Positions 1 to 6,317 of a stretch of 11,975 nt of DNA are shown in pieces. The notes beneath the pieces are model-generated. The model was not told the DNA's origin, made no database searches, and saw nothing but the letters and a program-made list of their open reading frames with translations. Position 1 is the stretch's first letter. Every line of letters begins with the position of its first letter. The position numbers and the translations under genes were made by a program. This DNA is from Gammaproteobacteria bacterium. Lineage in GTDB: Bacteria; Pseudomonadota; Gammaproteobacteria; SZUA-229. The stretch spans positions 1 through 11,975 of the forward strand of contig JAGLQT010000203.1 in NCBI GenBank assembly GCA_023136715.1. The letters run 5' to 3'.

Positions 1-19
1 ACCGCTGAGCTACACCCGC
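1..19 (-). tRNA. tRNA-Gly, 5' end only (cut by window edge)
   Basis: The minus strand reads GCGGGTGTAGCTCAGCGGT from position 19 to the window edge. This fits a tRNA 5' half: a 7-nt acceptor strand GCGGGTG, then TA at tRNA positions 8-9, a D-stem strand GCTC and a D-loop with the GG pair. GCGGG starts are typical of bacterial tRNA-Gly. In gammaproteobacteria pgsA is commonly followed by a glyW-cysT-leuZ tRNA cluster, which supports glycine. The anticodon lies outside the window, so the isoacceptor (probably GCC) cannot be read. Confidence 0.85.
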
Positions 20-51
20 CTTTTTGTCTTCCTGACTCGGTATTAATTTCC

Positions 52-64
52 TGCTCTTTGACAA
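52..64 (+). promoter_or_regulatory. boxA-like antitermination sequence, antisense to the tRNA leader
   Basis: The plus strand reads TGCTCTTTGACAA, which differs at one base from the E. coli rrn boxA core TGCTCTTTAACAA. BoxA acts as RNA and recruits the NusB-NusE antitermination complex. Here the matching strand is opposite to the tRNA transcript, so it would only be active in an antisense RNA. The match may be chance or a relic. The tRNA-sense strand carries the complement, whose TTGTC can pair with GACAA near position 28 to form a weak long-range stem. Confidence 0.25.
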
Positions 65-117
65 CTTTTATTATCTCTAAATCGAGTTATTGCCGCTGCA
101 CGTCTAAGCAGGTCGCT

Positions 118-145
118 ATTCTAGCGATGCACACCTCCCTGTCAA
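118..145 (-). promoter_or_regulatory. Strong sigma-70 promoter for the tRNA cluster
   Basis: On the minus strand there is a perfect -35 TTGACA (145-140), a 16-nt spacer and a -10 TAGAAT (123-118), followed by a G+C-containing discriminator AGCGACC. Transcription would start near 112-110 and give a leader of about 92 nt before the tRNA-Gly 5' end. TAGAAT with a GC-rich discriminator is typical of growth-rate and ppGpp-controlled stable RNA promoters. The -10 sits inside a small perfect inverted repeat, CGCTA-TTC-TAGCG (114-126). The promoter lies between pgsA and the tRNA, so the tRNAs need not depend on the uvrY-pgsA transcript. Confidence 0.8.
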
Positions 146-177
146 GCTGAAACCTGTACTAATACTGATTTTAATTT

Positions 178-741
178 TTATCCTGCGTTTTTTATGGTGC
201 TCCAGGCGGCGATCAGGTAGGTGATCATTGAATACAATGTAAGAATCGCTGACCAGACGACGAGGACGATGCCGATGGTGAATATAGGGAGATCGAACAG
301 ATCCTGACCGTAGATGAGGAAGCCCAGCGCCCATAGTTGTGCGAAGGTTTTGGCTTTGCCTGCAAATGAGACTACGACGATGTCGTCCTTGCCCTGTGTG
401 GACATCCATTCGCGCAGTGAGGAGATGATGATCTCACGGGCGATGATGATGATGGCTGAGAAAAGTAACCAGTTGTTGTCGTGATATTCTGCGACGAGCA
501 GCACCAGTGCAGAAATAACCATGAGCTTGTCGGCCAGTGGATCGAGGAAGGCGCCTAGTGGTGATTGCTGGTTGAGTTTTCGTGCCAGATAGCCGTCGAA
601 CCAGTCGGAGATACCGGCGATAAAAAAGATGCTGGTAGCGTAGACGTGGGCTTCAGGATGATCCCAATAAAACACAAAGATAAAGACGGGAATGATCCCT
701 ATACGGAACAGTGTCAGGGTATTTGGGATATTTAAGTTCAT
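178..741 (-). CDS. pgsA: CDP-diacylglycerol-glycerol-3-phosphate 3-phosphatidyltransferase
   Basis: This is an inner-membrane enzyme of phospholipid synthesis. It joins CDP-diacylglycerol and sn-glycerol 3-phosphate to give phosphatidylglycerophosphate and CMP, the committed step to phosphatidylglycerol and cardiolipin. The 187-residue product is close to the usual size (about 180). It carries the full CDP-alcohol phosphatidyltransferase signature D46-x2-D49-G50-x2-A53-R54-x8-G63-x3-D67-x3-D71, whose aspartates bind the metals. Several hydrophobic segments (for example about 8-25, 73-84, 92-106 and 150-180) fit a multi-pass membrane protein. The start is ATG, with no clear Shine-Dalgarno sequence in the 38-nt AT-rich gap after uvrC. 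The order uvrC-pgsA-tRNA is the classic gammaproteobacterial one, and pgsA is probably cotranscribed with uvrC. Confidence 0.97.
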   Translation of the reverse strand: MNLNIPNTLTLFRIGIIPVFIFVFYWDHPEAHVYATSIFFIAGISDWFDGYLARKLNQQSPLGAFLDPLADKLMVISALVLLVAEYHDNNWLLFSAIIIIAREIIISSLREWMSTQGKDDIVVVSFAGKAKTFAQLWALGFLIYGQDLFDLPIFTIGIVLVVWSAILTLYSMITYLIAAWSTIKNAG

Positions 742-779
742 TTTTATTTAAAGAATCTGCTTTTAATATACTTGTTATC

Positions 780-2612
780 TTATTGATCTATATGAAATTC
801 ATCATAGATAGCTTGCGCCAGCTTTTTGCTGATGCCGGGTATCTTAGCAAGATCTACCACGCCCGCGCGGGTAATCCCCTGTAATCCGCCAAAATGTTTG
901 AGCAGAGTTTGTCGTCGTTTGGGGCCGAGACCGGCAATATTCTCCAGCGGGGATTCACGGCGGGTCTTGCCGCGTTTTGCTCGATGGCCGGATATGGCGA
1001 AGCGGTGAGCCTCATCACGGACCTGTAGAATGAGGTTGAGTGCCGGTGAATCAAGAGTTAAATGTAATTCTGGCCGTCCATCACTGAACACCAGTTTTTC
1101 CAGCCCAGCCTTACGCCCTTCCCCTTTGGCAACACCTATCAGCAGTACAGAAGTAAGCTCCCGTTCATCAAGCACTTCGATGGCCTGTTTGAGCTGACCC
1201 TTGCCGCCATCGATAAAAAGAATGTCGGGAAGTTTTTGGTTATCCTGCCCTGCTTTGCGAAAGCGACGCTTAAGCGCCTGACGCATGGCGGCGTAATCAT
1301 CGCCACCGGTGATACCTTCTATGTTGTAACGGCGGTAGTCGGTTTTATAAGCACCCTCAGGGGTCATCACCACACAGGATGCCATGGTGGCTTCGCCCTG
1401 CGTATGGCTGATATCGAAGCATTCCAGTCGTGTTGGGATGCTATCTAGCTGTAGTAGCTCCTGCAGGGCTTCAAAACGCTTCATTAGGCCGGTGCGTGAC
1501 ATCAATCGTGTGTTGAGTGAGTTACTGGCATTGGCAGTGGCCATTTCCAGCCAACCAGCGCGTTCACTGCGAACCTGTGTGCGTAATTTGATTTTTCGCC
1601 CTGCCTGTTCGCTGAGTACTTCCTGTAGCAGCTCAAGTTCGTTGGGCACGGCGGAGACGATGATTTCCGCAGGTATCTCACGATCAAGATAAAACTGAGG
1701 AATGAAGGCAGAAAGAATGGCTTCGGCCTCAATCGATTCGGGCAGTGAGGGATAGTAATTACGATTGCCCAGATTCAGGCCATTGCGAATATAGAAAACG
1801 GTGACACAGGCCTGCCCGCCTTCGGTGGCACAGGCGATGACGTCGATGTCGCCTTTTTCTGCGCTGATGTTTTGTTGTTCGGCAATTTTTTGCAGGTTGC
1901 GGATCTGATCACGAAAAGTCGCAGCCTTCTCAAAATTTTGCTTGTTGGCCGCTTTTTCCATCGCTGATACCAGCTCGTTGATGATTTGCTGGCTTTTACC
2001 TTCCAGGAACAGCATCGCGTGATGCACGTCCTGCTTGTATGCATGCTCTGAGATATAACCGACACAAGGTGCAGAACAGCGCTGAATTTGATATTGCAAA
2101 CAGGGTCGTGAGCGATTTCTGAAATAGCTGTCTTCACATTGGCGAATTTTGAAGGTACGTTGTAATAAGTTGATGCTTTCTCTAACTGCACCCGCATTCG
2201 GATATGGCCCAAGATAGCGCCCCGGTTTTTTGCGTGCGCCTCGGTGCAAGGCCATGCCGGGATAGGCTGTAGTGTCAGAAACATAAATATAGGGGTAACT
2301 TTTATCATCACGCATTGAAATGTTGTAGCGTGGATGGAATTCCTTGATCAGATTGCTTTCGAGAATCAGCGCTTCACCTTCAGTATGCGTAACCATGACT
2401 TCGATATGATTAATATGCGTAACCAGTACCTGTGTTTTGGGTGACAGACCGGTGTTACGGAAATAGCTGCTCAACCGATTTTTCAGATTTTTTGCTTTAC
2501 CGACGTAGAGGATTTTGTCCTCGGCATCGTACATTCGATAGACACCTGGCTTGGTGGTGACGGTTTTGAGAAAACCTTTGGAGTCGAAGGCTTGCGTCGA
2601 TTCGCCATTCAT
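780..2612 (-). CDS. uvrC: UvrABC excinuclease subunit C
   Basis: UvrC makes both incisions in nucleotide excision repair after UvrA and UvrB locate the lesion. The 610-residue product matches E. coli UvrC in length. An N-terminal GIY-YIG nuclease domain (about 17-95) has the GVY and YVG elements (Y25, Y36), K39, R46 and the metal-binding E85 for the 3' cut. Four cysteines at C159, C171, C179 and C183 have the spacing reported for the E. coli iron-sulfur cluster. A UVR motif that contacts UvrB lies at about 206-242. The RNase H-like domain for the 5' cut has D400 (FDISH), D468 (FIDGG) and H536. Two helix-hairpin-helix motifs (about 556-605) end the protein. Its ATG overlaps the stop of the upstream glycosylase gene as ATGA, with no clear Shine-Dalgarno sequence, which suggests translational coupling. 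No active-site residue is missing. Confidence 0.98.
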   Translation of the reverse strand: MNGESTQAFDSKGFLKTVTTKPGVYRMYDAEDKILYVGKAKNLKNRLSSYFRNTGLSPKTQVLVTHINHIEVMVTHTEGEALILESNLIKEFHPRYNISMRDDKSYPYIYVSDTTAYPGMALHRGARKKPGRYLGPYPNAGAVRESINLLQRTFKIRQCEDSYFRNRSRPCLQYQIQRCSAPCVGYISEHAYKQDVHHAMLFLEGKSQQIINELVSAMEKAANKQNFEKAATFRDQIRNLQKIAEQQNISAEKGDIDVIACATEGGQACVTVFYIRNGLNLGNRNYYPSLPESIEAEAILSAFIPQFYLDREIPAEIIVSAVPNELELLQEVLSEQAGRKIKLRTQVRSERAGWLEMATANASNSLNTRLMSRTGLMKRFEALQELLQLDSIPTRLECFDISHTQGEATMASCVVMTPEGAYKTDYRRYNIEGITGGDDYAAMRQALKRRFRKAGQDNQKLPDILFIDGGKGQLKQAIEVLDERELTSVLLIGVAKGEGRKAGLEKLVFSDGRPELHLTLDSPALNLILQVRDEAHRFAISGHRAKRGKTRRESPLENIAGLGPKRRQTLLKHFGGLQGITRAGVVDLAKIPGISKKLAQAIYDEFHIDQ

Positions 2613-3253
2613 CGGTTTAGCAGCGTTTGTGCTCGTTTAAATACTTTTTCAAACATCGGCGTGGTCAGGCGTTTGGTCTGTGTATTGTAGCGTGAGCAAT
2701 GATAGCAATCGATGAGTACGCCGCGTTCGAGTTGATGTTCTACGGCGTGACCAAAACTGTAATCGCTCTGTTTCAGGCCCAGGGCTTTGATCACCGCTTT
2801 GTGCGCGATGCCGCCCAGGGCAACAATGACATGATTGCTGGGTAAATCCTCGAGTTCCTGTGCCAGCCAGGTGTTACAGGTGTTAACTTCAGCACCTACC
2901 GGTTTATTTTGTGGTGGCAGGCATTTCACCGCATTGGTGATGCGGCAATTAGGCAGTTTCAAACCATCATCAGCCGAGGTTGATTCAGGGGCACTGGCAA
3001 AGCCATATTTGTGCAGGGTCTGGTACAGCAGAATGCCAGCGTGATCGCCGGTAAAAGGTCGGCCTGTGGCATTGGCACCGTGCATACCGGGGGCTAAGCC
3101 TACGATACAGAGCCGTGCATTTTCATCGCCGAAAGCGGGTACAGCTTTGGAAAAATAATCAGGGTATTGCTTGCGGATATCTTTTAGAAACTGGGCTAAT
3201 CGAGGGCATTTTTTGCAATTGGGATCAAAGCCCTTCGGTTTTTTTCTAGTCAT
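2609..3253 (-). CDS. udgB: Uracil-DNA glycosylase, family 5 (UdgB-like)
   Basis: The protein probably removes uracil, and perhaps other deaminated bases, from DNA as the first step of base excision repair. It has 214 residues. Four cysteines (C13 and C16 in CxxC, then C111 and C126) fit the iron-sulfur cluster of family 4 and 5 glycosylases. The substrate pocket motif VGLAPGMHGANATGRPF (51-67) is that of family 5. Family 4 would have a GExPG motif with an acidic catalytic residue. The second motif is YHCSRYNTQT (184-193), where family 5 members such as mycobacterial UdgB have HPSxxNT, so a Cys replaces the Pro. The start is ATG with a weak upstream GAAG. The gene lies 42 nt after uvrY and overlaps uvrC by 4 nt. 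The family is well supported. The exact base specificity is not visible, and the symbol is by similarity. Confidence 0.88.
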   Translation of the reverse strand: MTRKKPKGFDPNCKKCPRLAQFLKDIRKQYPDYFSKAVPAFGDENARLCIVGLAPGMHGANATGRPFTGDHAGILLYQTLHKYGFASAPESTSADDGLKLPNCRITNAVKCLPPQNKPVGAEVNTCNTWLAQELEDLPSNHVIVALGGIAHKAVIKALGLKQSDYSFGHAVEHQLERGVLIDCYHCSRYNTQTKRLTTPMFEKVFKRAQTLLNR

Positions 3254-3295
3254 TATTAACTTCAGGTATTAAATGTAACTTATTGAAATTAGAGG

Positions 3296-3964
3296 CTATT
3301 CAAGCAATGAGGTATCTAGCAGACCATTCTTGAGTGCAAAATGTAACATCTCAATATCAGAGTTAACATCCAGTTTTTCGTGAAGACGTTTACGGTAGGT
3401 GCTGATTGTTTTGGGGCTGAGACTCAGTGTTTCAGAGATGGCATTATTTCTTTTGCCCTGTGCGATCATCATCAGCACCTGTAGTTCTCGTTGTGAGAGC
3501 AAATCGATGTGATTCTTCTCACCGGGTAATGCTGACAGGGCGAGCTGCTGGGCAATATCTTTGGCTATGTAACAACCGCCTGCATGCACATCGTGTATCG
3601 CCGTGAGCATTTCATCTACTTTATTACCTTTGGATAGATAACCTCTGGCACCACCACTGAGCAATCGCTTGGGCAAAGAGCCATCACTGTGCACAGATAC
3701 GACAATAATGCCGATATTTTTCCAGCTTTTCTGGATGCGCTGTGTTGCTTCTAAACCACCGATGCCCGGCATGTTGATGTCCATCATGATAATGTCCAGT
3801 GCATCGCCATGGCTACGGCAATAGTCGATAGCTTGCTCGCCACTGCTGGCTTCGGCTACGACTTCAATTTTATCCTGACTGGATAAAAGGCTTTTAATAC
3901 CATGACGAACTAGGTCGTGGTCATCAACAACCATGACTTTTATTGGCGGATTTACTGGGCTCAT
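3296..3964 (-). CDS. uvrY: Two-component response regulator, UvrY/GacA type (NarL/LuxR family)
   Basis: This is a transcription regulator likely activated by a BarA/GacS-type hybrid sensor kinase. In relatives it switches on the CsrB/RsmZ small RNAs that titrate CsrA/RsmA and so controls secretion, biofilm and carbon metabolism. The 222-residue product has an N-terminal receiver domain with acidic D14-D15, phospho-acceptor D62 (MMDINMPG), switch residue S90 and K112 (YLSKG). A C-terminal LuxR-type helix-turn-helix (about 155-212) includes the SLSPKTISTYRKRLHEKL recognition region typical of GacA/UvrY. No sensor kinase is encoded in the window, which is normal because barA/gacS is unlinked. 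The start is ATG with a weak purine-rich site. A perfect palindrome lies 15 nt upstream. The uvrY-uvrC linkage supports the name over other NarL-family members. Confidence 0.93.
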   Translation of the reverse strand: MSPVNPPIKVMVVDDHDLVRHGIKSLLSSQDKIEVVAEASSGEQAIDYCRSHGDALDIIMMDINMPGIGGLEATQRIQKSWKNIGIIVVSVHSDGSLPKRLLSGGARGYLSKGNKVDEMLTAIHDVHAGGCYIAKDIAQQLALSALPGEKNHIDLLSQRELQVLMMIAQGKRNNAISETLSLSPKTISTYRKRLHEKLDVNSDIEMLHFALKNGLLDTSLLE

Positions 3965-3978
3965 AAGCTTTCTACTTT

Positions 3979-3996
3979 ATCACATAGAAATGTGAT
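3979..3996. promoter_or_regulatory. 18-bp perfect inverted repeat before uvrY
   Basis: ATCACAT and ATGTGAT flank a 4-nt spacer (3979-3985 and 3990-3996), ending 15 nt before the uvrY start codon. As DNA it could be an operator. As RNA it would form a 7-bp stem with a UUCU loop just upstream of the ribosome binding region. It is not a CRP site, because the TGTGA half-sites point the wrong way. The rest of the 184-nt gap (3965-4148) is AT-rich, and I could not find a convincing -35/-10 pair in it, although the uvrY promoter should lie there. Confidence 0.45.
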
Positions 3997-4113
3997 CGCT
4001 AACTTATCATCTTTTATGGACTCGAAAATATTCTTGATGTTTATATTACTATTACGGTTGATCAGATACCGATTCCGTCACAGTTGTTGAAATACTTATG
4101 AAATGGGTACCTA

Positions 4114-4133
4114 AGCCCATAGATTCATAGGCT
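4114..4133 (-). terminator. Weak hairpin downstream of tatD
   Basis: AGCCCAT and ATAGGCT (plus strand 4114-4120 and 4127-4133) can pair with one mismatch around a 6-nt loop, starting 16 nt after the tatD stop. A second, overlapping short pairing TGGG/CCCA (4104-4119) is also possible. No U-run follows on the minus strand, so this is not a canonical intrinsic terminator. It is only a candidate 3' end for the long operon before uvrY. Confidence 0.2.
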
Positions 4134-4148
4134 ACAGACATGTGTCAT

Positions 4149-4925
4149 TTATGAATTGCTTCTAAACAAACGGTAGTAATTATCTTTTGATATTTGTGCG
4201 ATGTGTTCAACACTGGTATTGCGAACTTCAGCCAGTGTTTCTGCTACGTGACGTACCAATGACGGCCAGTTCTGTTTGCCACGGTGTGGTACAGGAGCAA
4301 GATAGGGAGAATCGGTTTCGATCAGCAGTTTGTCATCGGGTACATGTTTGGCGACTTCCCGTAGTGCACCTGCATTTCTAAACGTGGTGATGCCTGAAAA
4401 GGAAATCATAAAACCGAGTTCCAAAGCTTCTTCTGCAAAGGCCATGGTTTCTGTGAAACAGTGAATGACGCCGCTGCATTTTTCTGCATTCTCGCTACGT
4501 AATATTTTGAGTGTATCTTCACCCGCATCGCGTGTGTGTACGATGATGGGTTTATCAAGATCGTTGGCCACCTGGATATGGGTGCGGAAGCGTTCCTGTT
4601 GCACCTGGGTATCACCCTTGTGGTAATAATAATCGAGACCGGTTTCACCGATGGCGACAACCCTGGGGTTGATTGCCAGTGATTTTAAATGCTCCGCAGC
4701 CAGTGGTGTTTCCATATCAGCCATAGGATGAACACCGACCGAAACAGAGATTTGCGGATAGTCTGCGACCAGCGCCAGCATGTTGGGATATTTTTCGAGA
4801 TTAATGGCAACACAGAGCATGTGTTCGATGCCGGCATCGGTGGTTTTCTGGATTAGGGTATCGAAGCTACCGTCAAAATCGGCAAGGTCTATACAGTCCA
4901 GATGACAGTGTGAATCTACAAACAA
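4149..4925 (-). CDS. ycfH: TatD-family metal-dependent hydrolase (YcfH-like deoxyribonuclease)
   Basis: This is a TIM-barrel amidohydrolase-superfamily enzyme of the TatD DNase family. The YcfH branch, encoded next to holB in E. coli, is thought to cleave DNA or D-aminoacyl-tRNA ester substrates, but its cell role is not settled. The 258-residue product keeps all metal ligands: H6 and H8 (SHCHLD), E94 (GETGLD), H130 (IVHTRD), H155 (IHCFT) and D205 (ETDSPYLAP). The start codon is TTG, with no good Shine-Dalgarno sequence. The next in-frame Met (36) would remove the HxH metal site, so TTG is required, and reinitiation after pilZ (23 nt upstream) is plausible. It is the last gene of the acpP-led run. 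The symbol follows genomic context, and tatD is the common alternative name. Confidence 0.92.
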   Translation of the reverse strand: MFVDSHCHLDCIDLADFDGSFDTLIQKTTDAGIEHMLCVAINLEKYPNMLALVADYPQISVSVGVHPMADMETPLAAEHLKSLAINPRVVAIGETGLDYYYHKGDTQVQQERFRTHIQVANDLDKPIIVHTRDAGEDTLKILRSENAEKCSGVIHCFTETMAFAEEALELGFMISFSGITTFRNAGALREVAKHVPDDKLLIETDSPYLAPVPHRGKQNWPSLVRHVAETLAEVRNTSVEHIAQISKDNYYRLFRSNS

Positions 4926-4948
4926 GGGATACAGCGTTCTGTGGAATA

Positions 4949-5299
4949 TTACATCGTATGTGTAATACGATCAGCCTTCATAGCACCTGCCAGGTGTGTT
5001 TCAATTTTATTACGAGTCTGGCCTTTATCCTGCGGTGCGAACTGTACACCAATACCTCGCGCCCTGTTACCTTGTGCGCCCATGGGGGTAATCCAGATGA
5101 TCTTGCCAGCAACAGGTAAACGGTCGCCATCTTCCATCAGTGTTAACAACATGAAGACTTCATCGCCCAGGGTGTAGTCTTTGTTCGTGGGGATGAATAA
5201 GCCACCATTTTGCACATACGGCATATAAGAGGCGTAAAGAGATACCTTGTCTTTAATGCTAAGTGAAAGCATACCGGGGCGTGCATTGCTTGCGCTCAT
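4949..5299 (-). CDS. pilZ: Type IV pilus assembly protein PilZ
   Basis: This is a small cytoplasmic protein needed for type IV pilus assembly. In Xanthomonas it has been shown to bind the PilB ATPase and the FimX c-di-GMP receptor. The 116-residue product has the typical PilZ core: GGLFIPT (32-38), VAGKIIWITP (63-72) and GIGVQF (82-87). The N-terminus lacks the RxxxR motif that binds c-di-GMP in canonical PilZ domains, as in Pseudomonas PilZ, so it probably does not bind the nucleotide itself. The start is ATG with an AGGA ribosome site 8 nt upstream. It lies between holB and tatD as in Pseudomonas and Xanthomonas. No other pilus gene is present in the window. Confidence 0.95.
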   Translation of the reverse strand: MSASNARPGMLSLSIKDKVSLYASYMPYVQNGGLFIPTNKDYTLGDEVFMLLTLMEDGDRLPVAGKIIWITPMGAQGNRARGIGVQFAPQDKGQTRNKIETHLAGAMKADRITHTM

Positions 5300-5327
5300 A
5301 GTGCTGATCCTTTGTGTATCAAGTTCT

Positions 5328-6308
5328 TCATAAAGAGTCCCATGATATTAGCAGATTCTCCCAGATTAATTGAAGATTCAGCGCAATAGTTTCTTTGCGA
5401 ATATAGCTGATAACCAGGTCGTGATAGGCGAAAACTCGTTTCAAATCAGACTTTTGTGCCAGTTTCTGCAACTGTGGGCGATTTTTTTCATTGATGACAG
5501 GACTATTGAGTTCGGTATTTTTCAATTTCACCAGGTCATTCACCCAGTCCAGTAGCCAGCCCAGGCTGATCTCTTTGGGCAAGTTAGCCAGTTTAGCGGC
5601 ATAGGCTAATGAAGATTCGCCGTTCAGGCTCGCTAGCAGTGCTTTAGCGAGCAACTCACGCTGTTCCATGGTTTCTTCATGCTGGTTCAAGGCGATAAGT
5701 GGTGCACCATGTGCGTATTTCAGTGCGATTTCAGGTGACTTGAGCCCCTGTGCCTGCAACCACGCTAAGGCAACCTTCTCGCTGGGCATTGGGAACCGCA
5801 ATGACTGACAGCGGCTTCTAACCGTAATAGGCAGACGATGAGGCCGTGAGCTAACAAGAATGAGCAGGGTTTGAGCACCAGGCTCCTCTAGCGTCTTAAG
5901 CAGGGCATTAGCTGCTTGCACGAGCATCTTGTCAGCATTTTCAATAATGGCGACACGGTAGCCCTCGTATTGGCTGGACGTTGTTAATTTATTGCAAAGC
6001 TTGCGGATCTCATCAATACGAATATTGAGTACCGGTTTTTTACTTTTTGTTTTTTCTGGTGGAACGGGCTTTAGGTACGTTAAATCTGGATGCGTTTGTG
6101 CCGCAATTAAGTGGCATGAATTGCATGAACCGCAAGCCTCTCCGTTTTGTGTAGGCTGATCACACAATAACGAGGCAGATAACGATTGTGCAAAGCCAGA
6201 CTTACCGCTGCCCTCCTCACCGTATAACAAAATGGCATGAGGCATACGCTGAGCCTGTTTCAGCTGCATCATCTTGCGCCATTGTTCCTGTTGCCATGGA
6301 TAAATCAT
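5328..6308 (-). CDS. holB: DNA polymerase III subunit delta'
   Basis: Delta' is the fixed stator subunit of the clamp loader (with DnaX and delta) that places the beta sliding clamp on DNA. The 326-residue product has a RarA/DnaX-like AAA+ fold. A complete P-loop GEEGSGKS (30-37) is present, whereas E. coli delta' has a degenerate one. A four-cysteine zinc module follows (C49, C59, C62, C65). A Walker B-like segment ends in ENADKM (123-128). The SRC motif, whose arginine acts on the neighbouring ATP site, is at 165-167. The C-terminal part is less conserved. The start is ATG, and its AAGG ribosome site overlaps the tmk stop. It is 9 nt after tmk and 28 nt before pilZ. Confidence 0.95.
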   Translation of the reverse strand: MIYPWQQEQWRKMMQLKQAQRMPHAILLYGEEGSGKSGFAQSLSASLLCDQPTQNGEACGSCNSCHLIAAQTHPDLTYLKPVPPEKTKSKKPVLNIRIDEIRKLCNKLTTSSQYEGYRVAIIENADKMLVQAANALLKTLEEPGAQTLLILVSSRPHRLPITVRSRCQSLRFPMPSEKVALAWLQAQGLKSPEIALKYAHGAPLIALNQHEETMEQRELLAKALLASLNGESSLAYAAKLANLPKEISLGWLLDWVNDLVKLKNTELNSPVINEKNRPQLQKLAQKSDLKRVFAYHDLVISYIRKETIALNLQLIWENLLISWDSL

Positions 6309-6317
6309 TGCTGTGCC

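Noticed and set aside
116..409. A 97-codon minus-strand open frame overlapping the pgsA 3' end and the tRNA promoter
   Set aside because: It lies in another frame of pgsA, runs through the tRNA promoter, and its product is rich in Arg and His with no recognisable domain. It is a shadow frame.
1775..2311. A 178-codon minus-strand frame inside uvrC
   Set aside because: It is fully inside the well-conserved uvrC coding frame, with no ribosome site or domain. It is an overlap artefact.
3979..3996. CRP binding site before uvrY
   Set aside because: CRP sites have TGTGA-N6-TCACA. Here the half-sites are in the opposite order with a 4-nt spacer, so the consensus is not met.
3965..4148. SOS (LexA) box controlling the repair genes
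   Set aside because: I looked for CTGT-N8-ACAG in the gap upstream of uvrY and found none, so I do not claim SOS control.
4910..5177. Plus-strand open frames across the pilZ-tatD junction
   Set aside because: They are antisense to PilZ, which matches its family throughout. They have no promoter or ribosome site and no recognisable protein.
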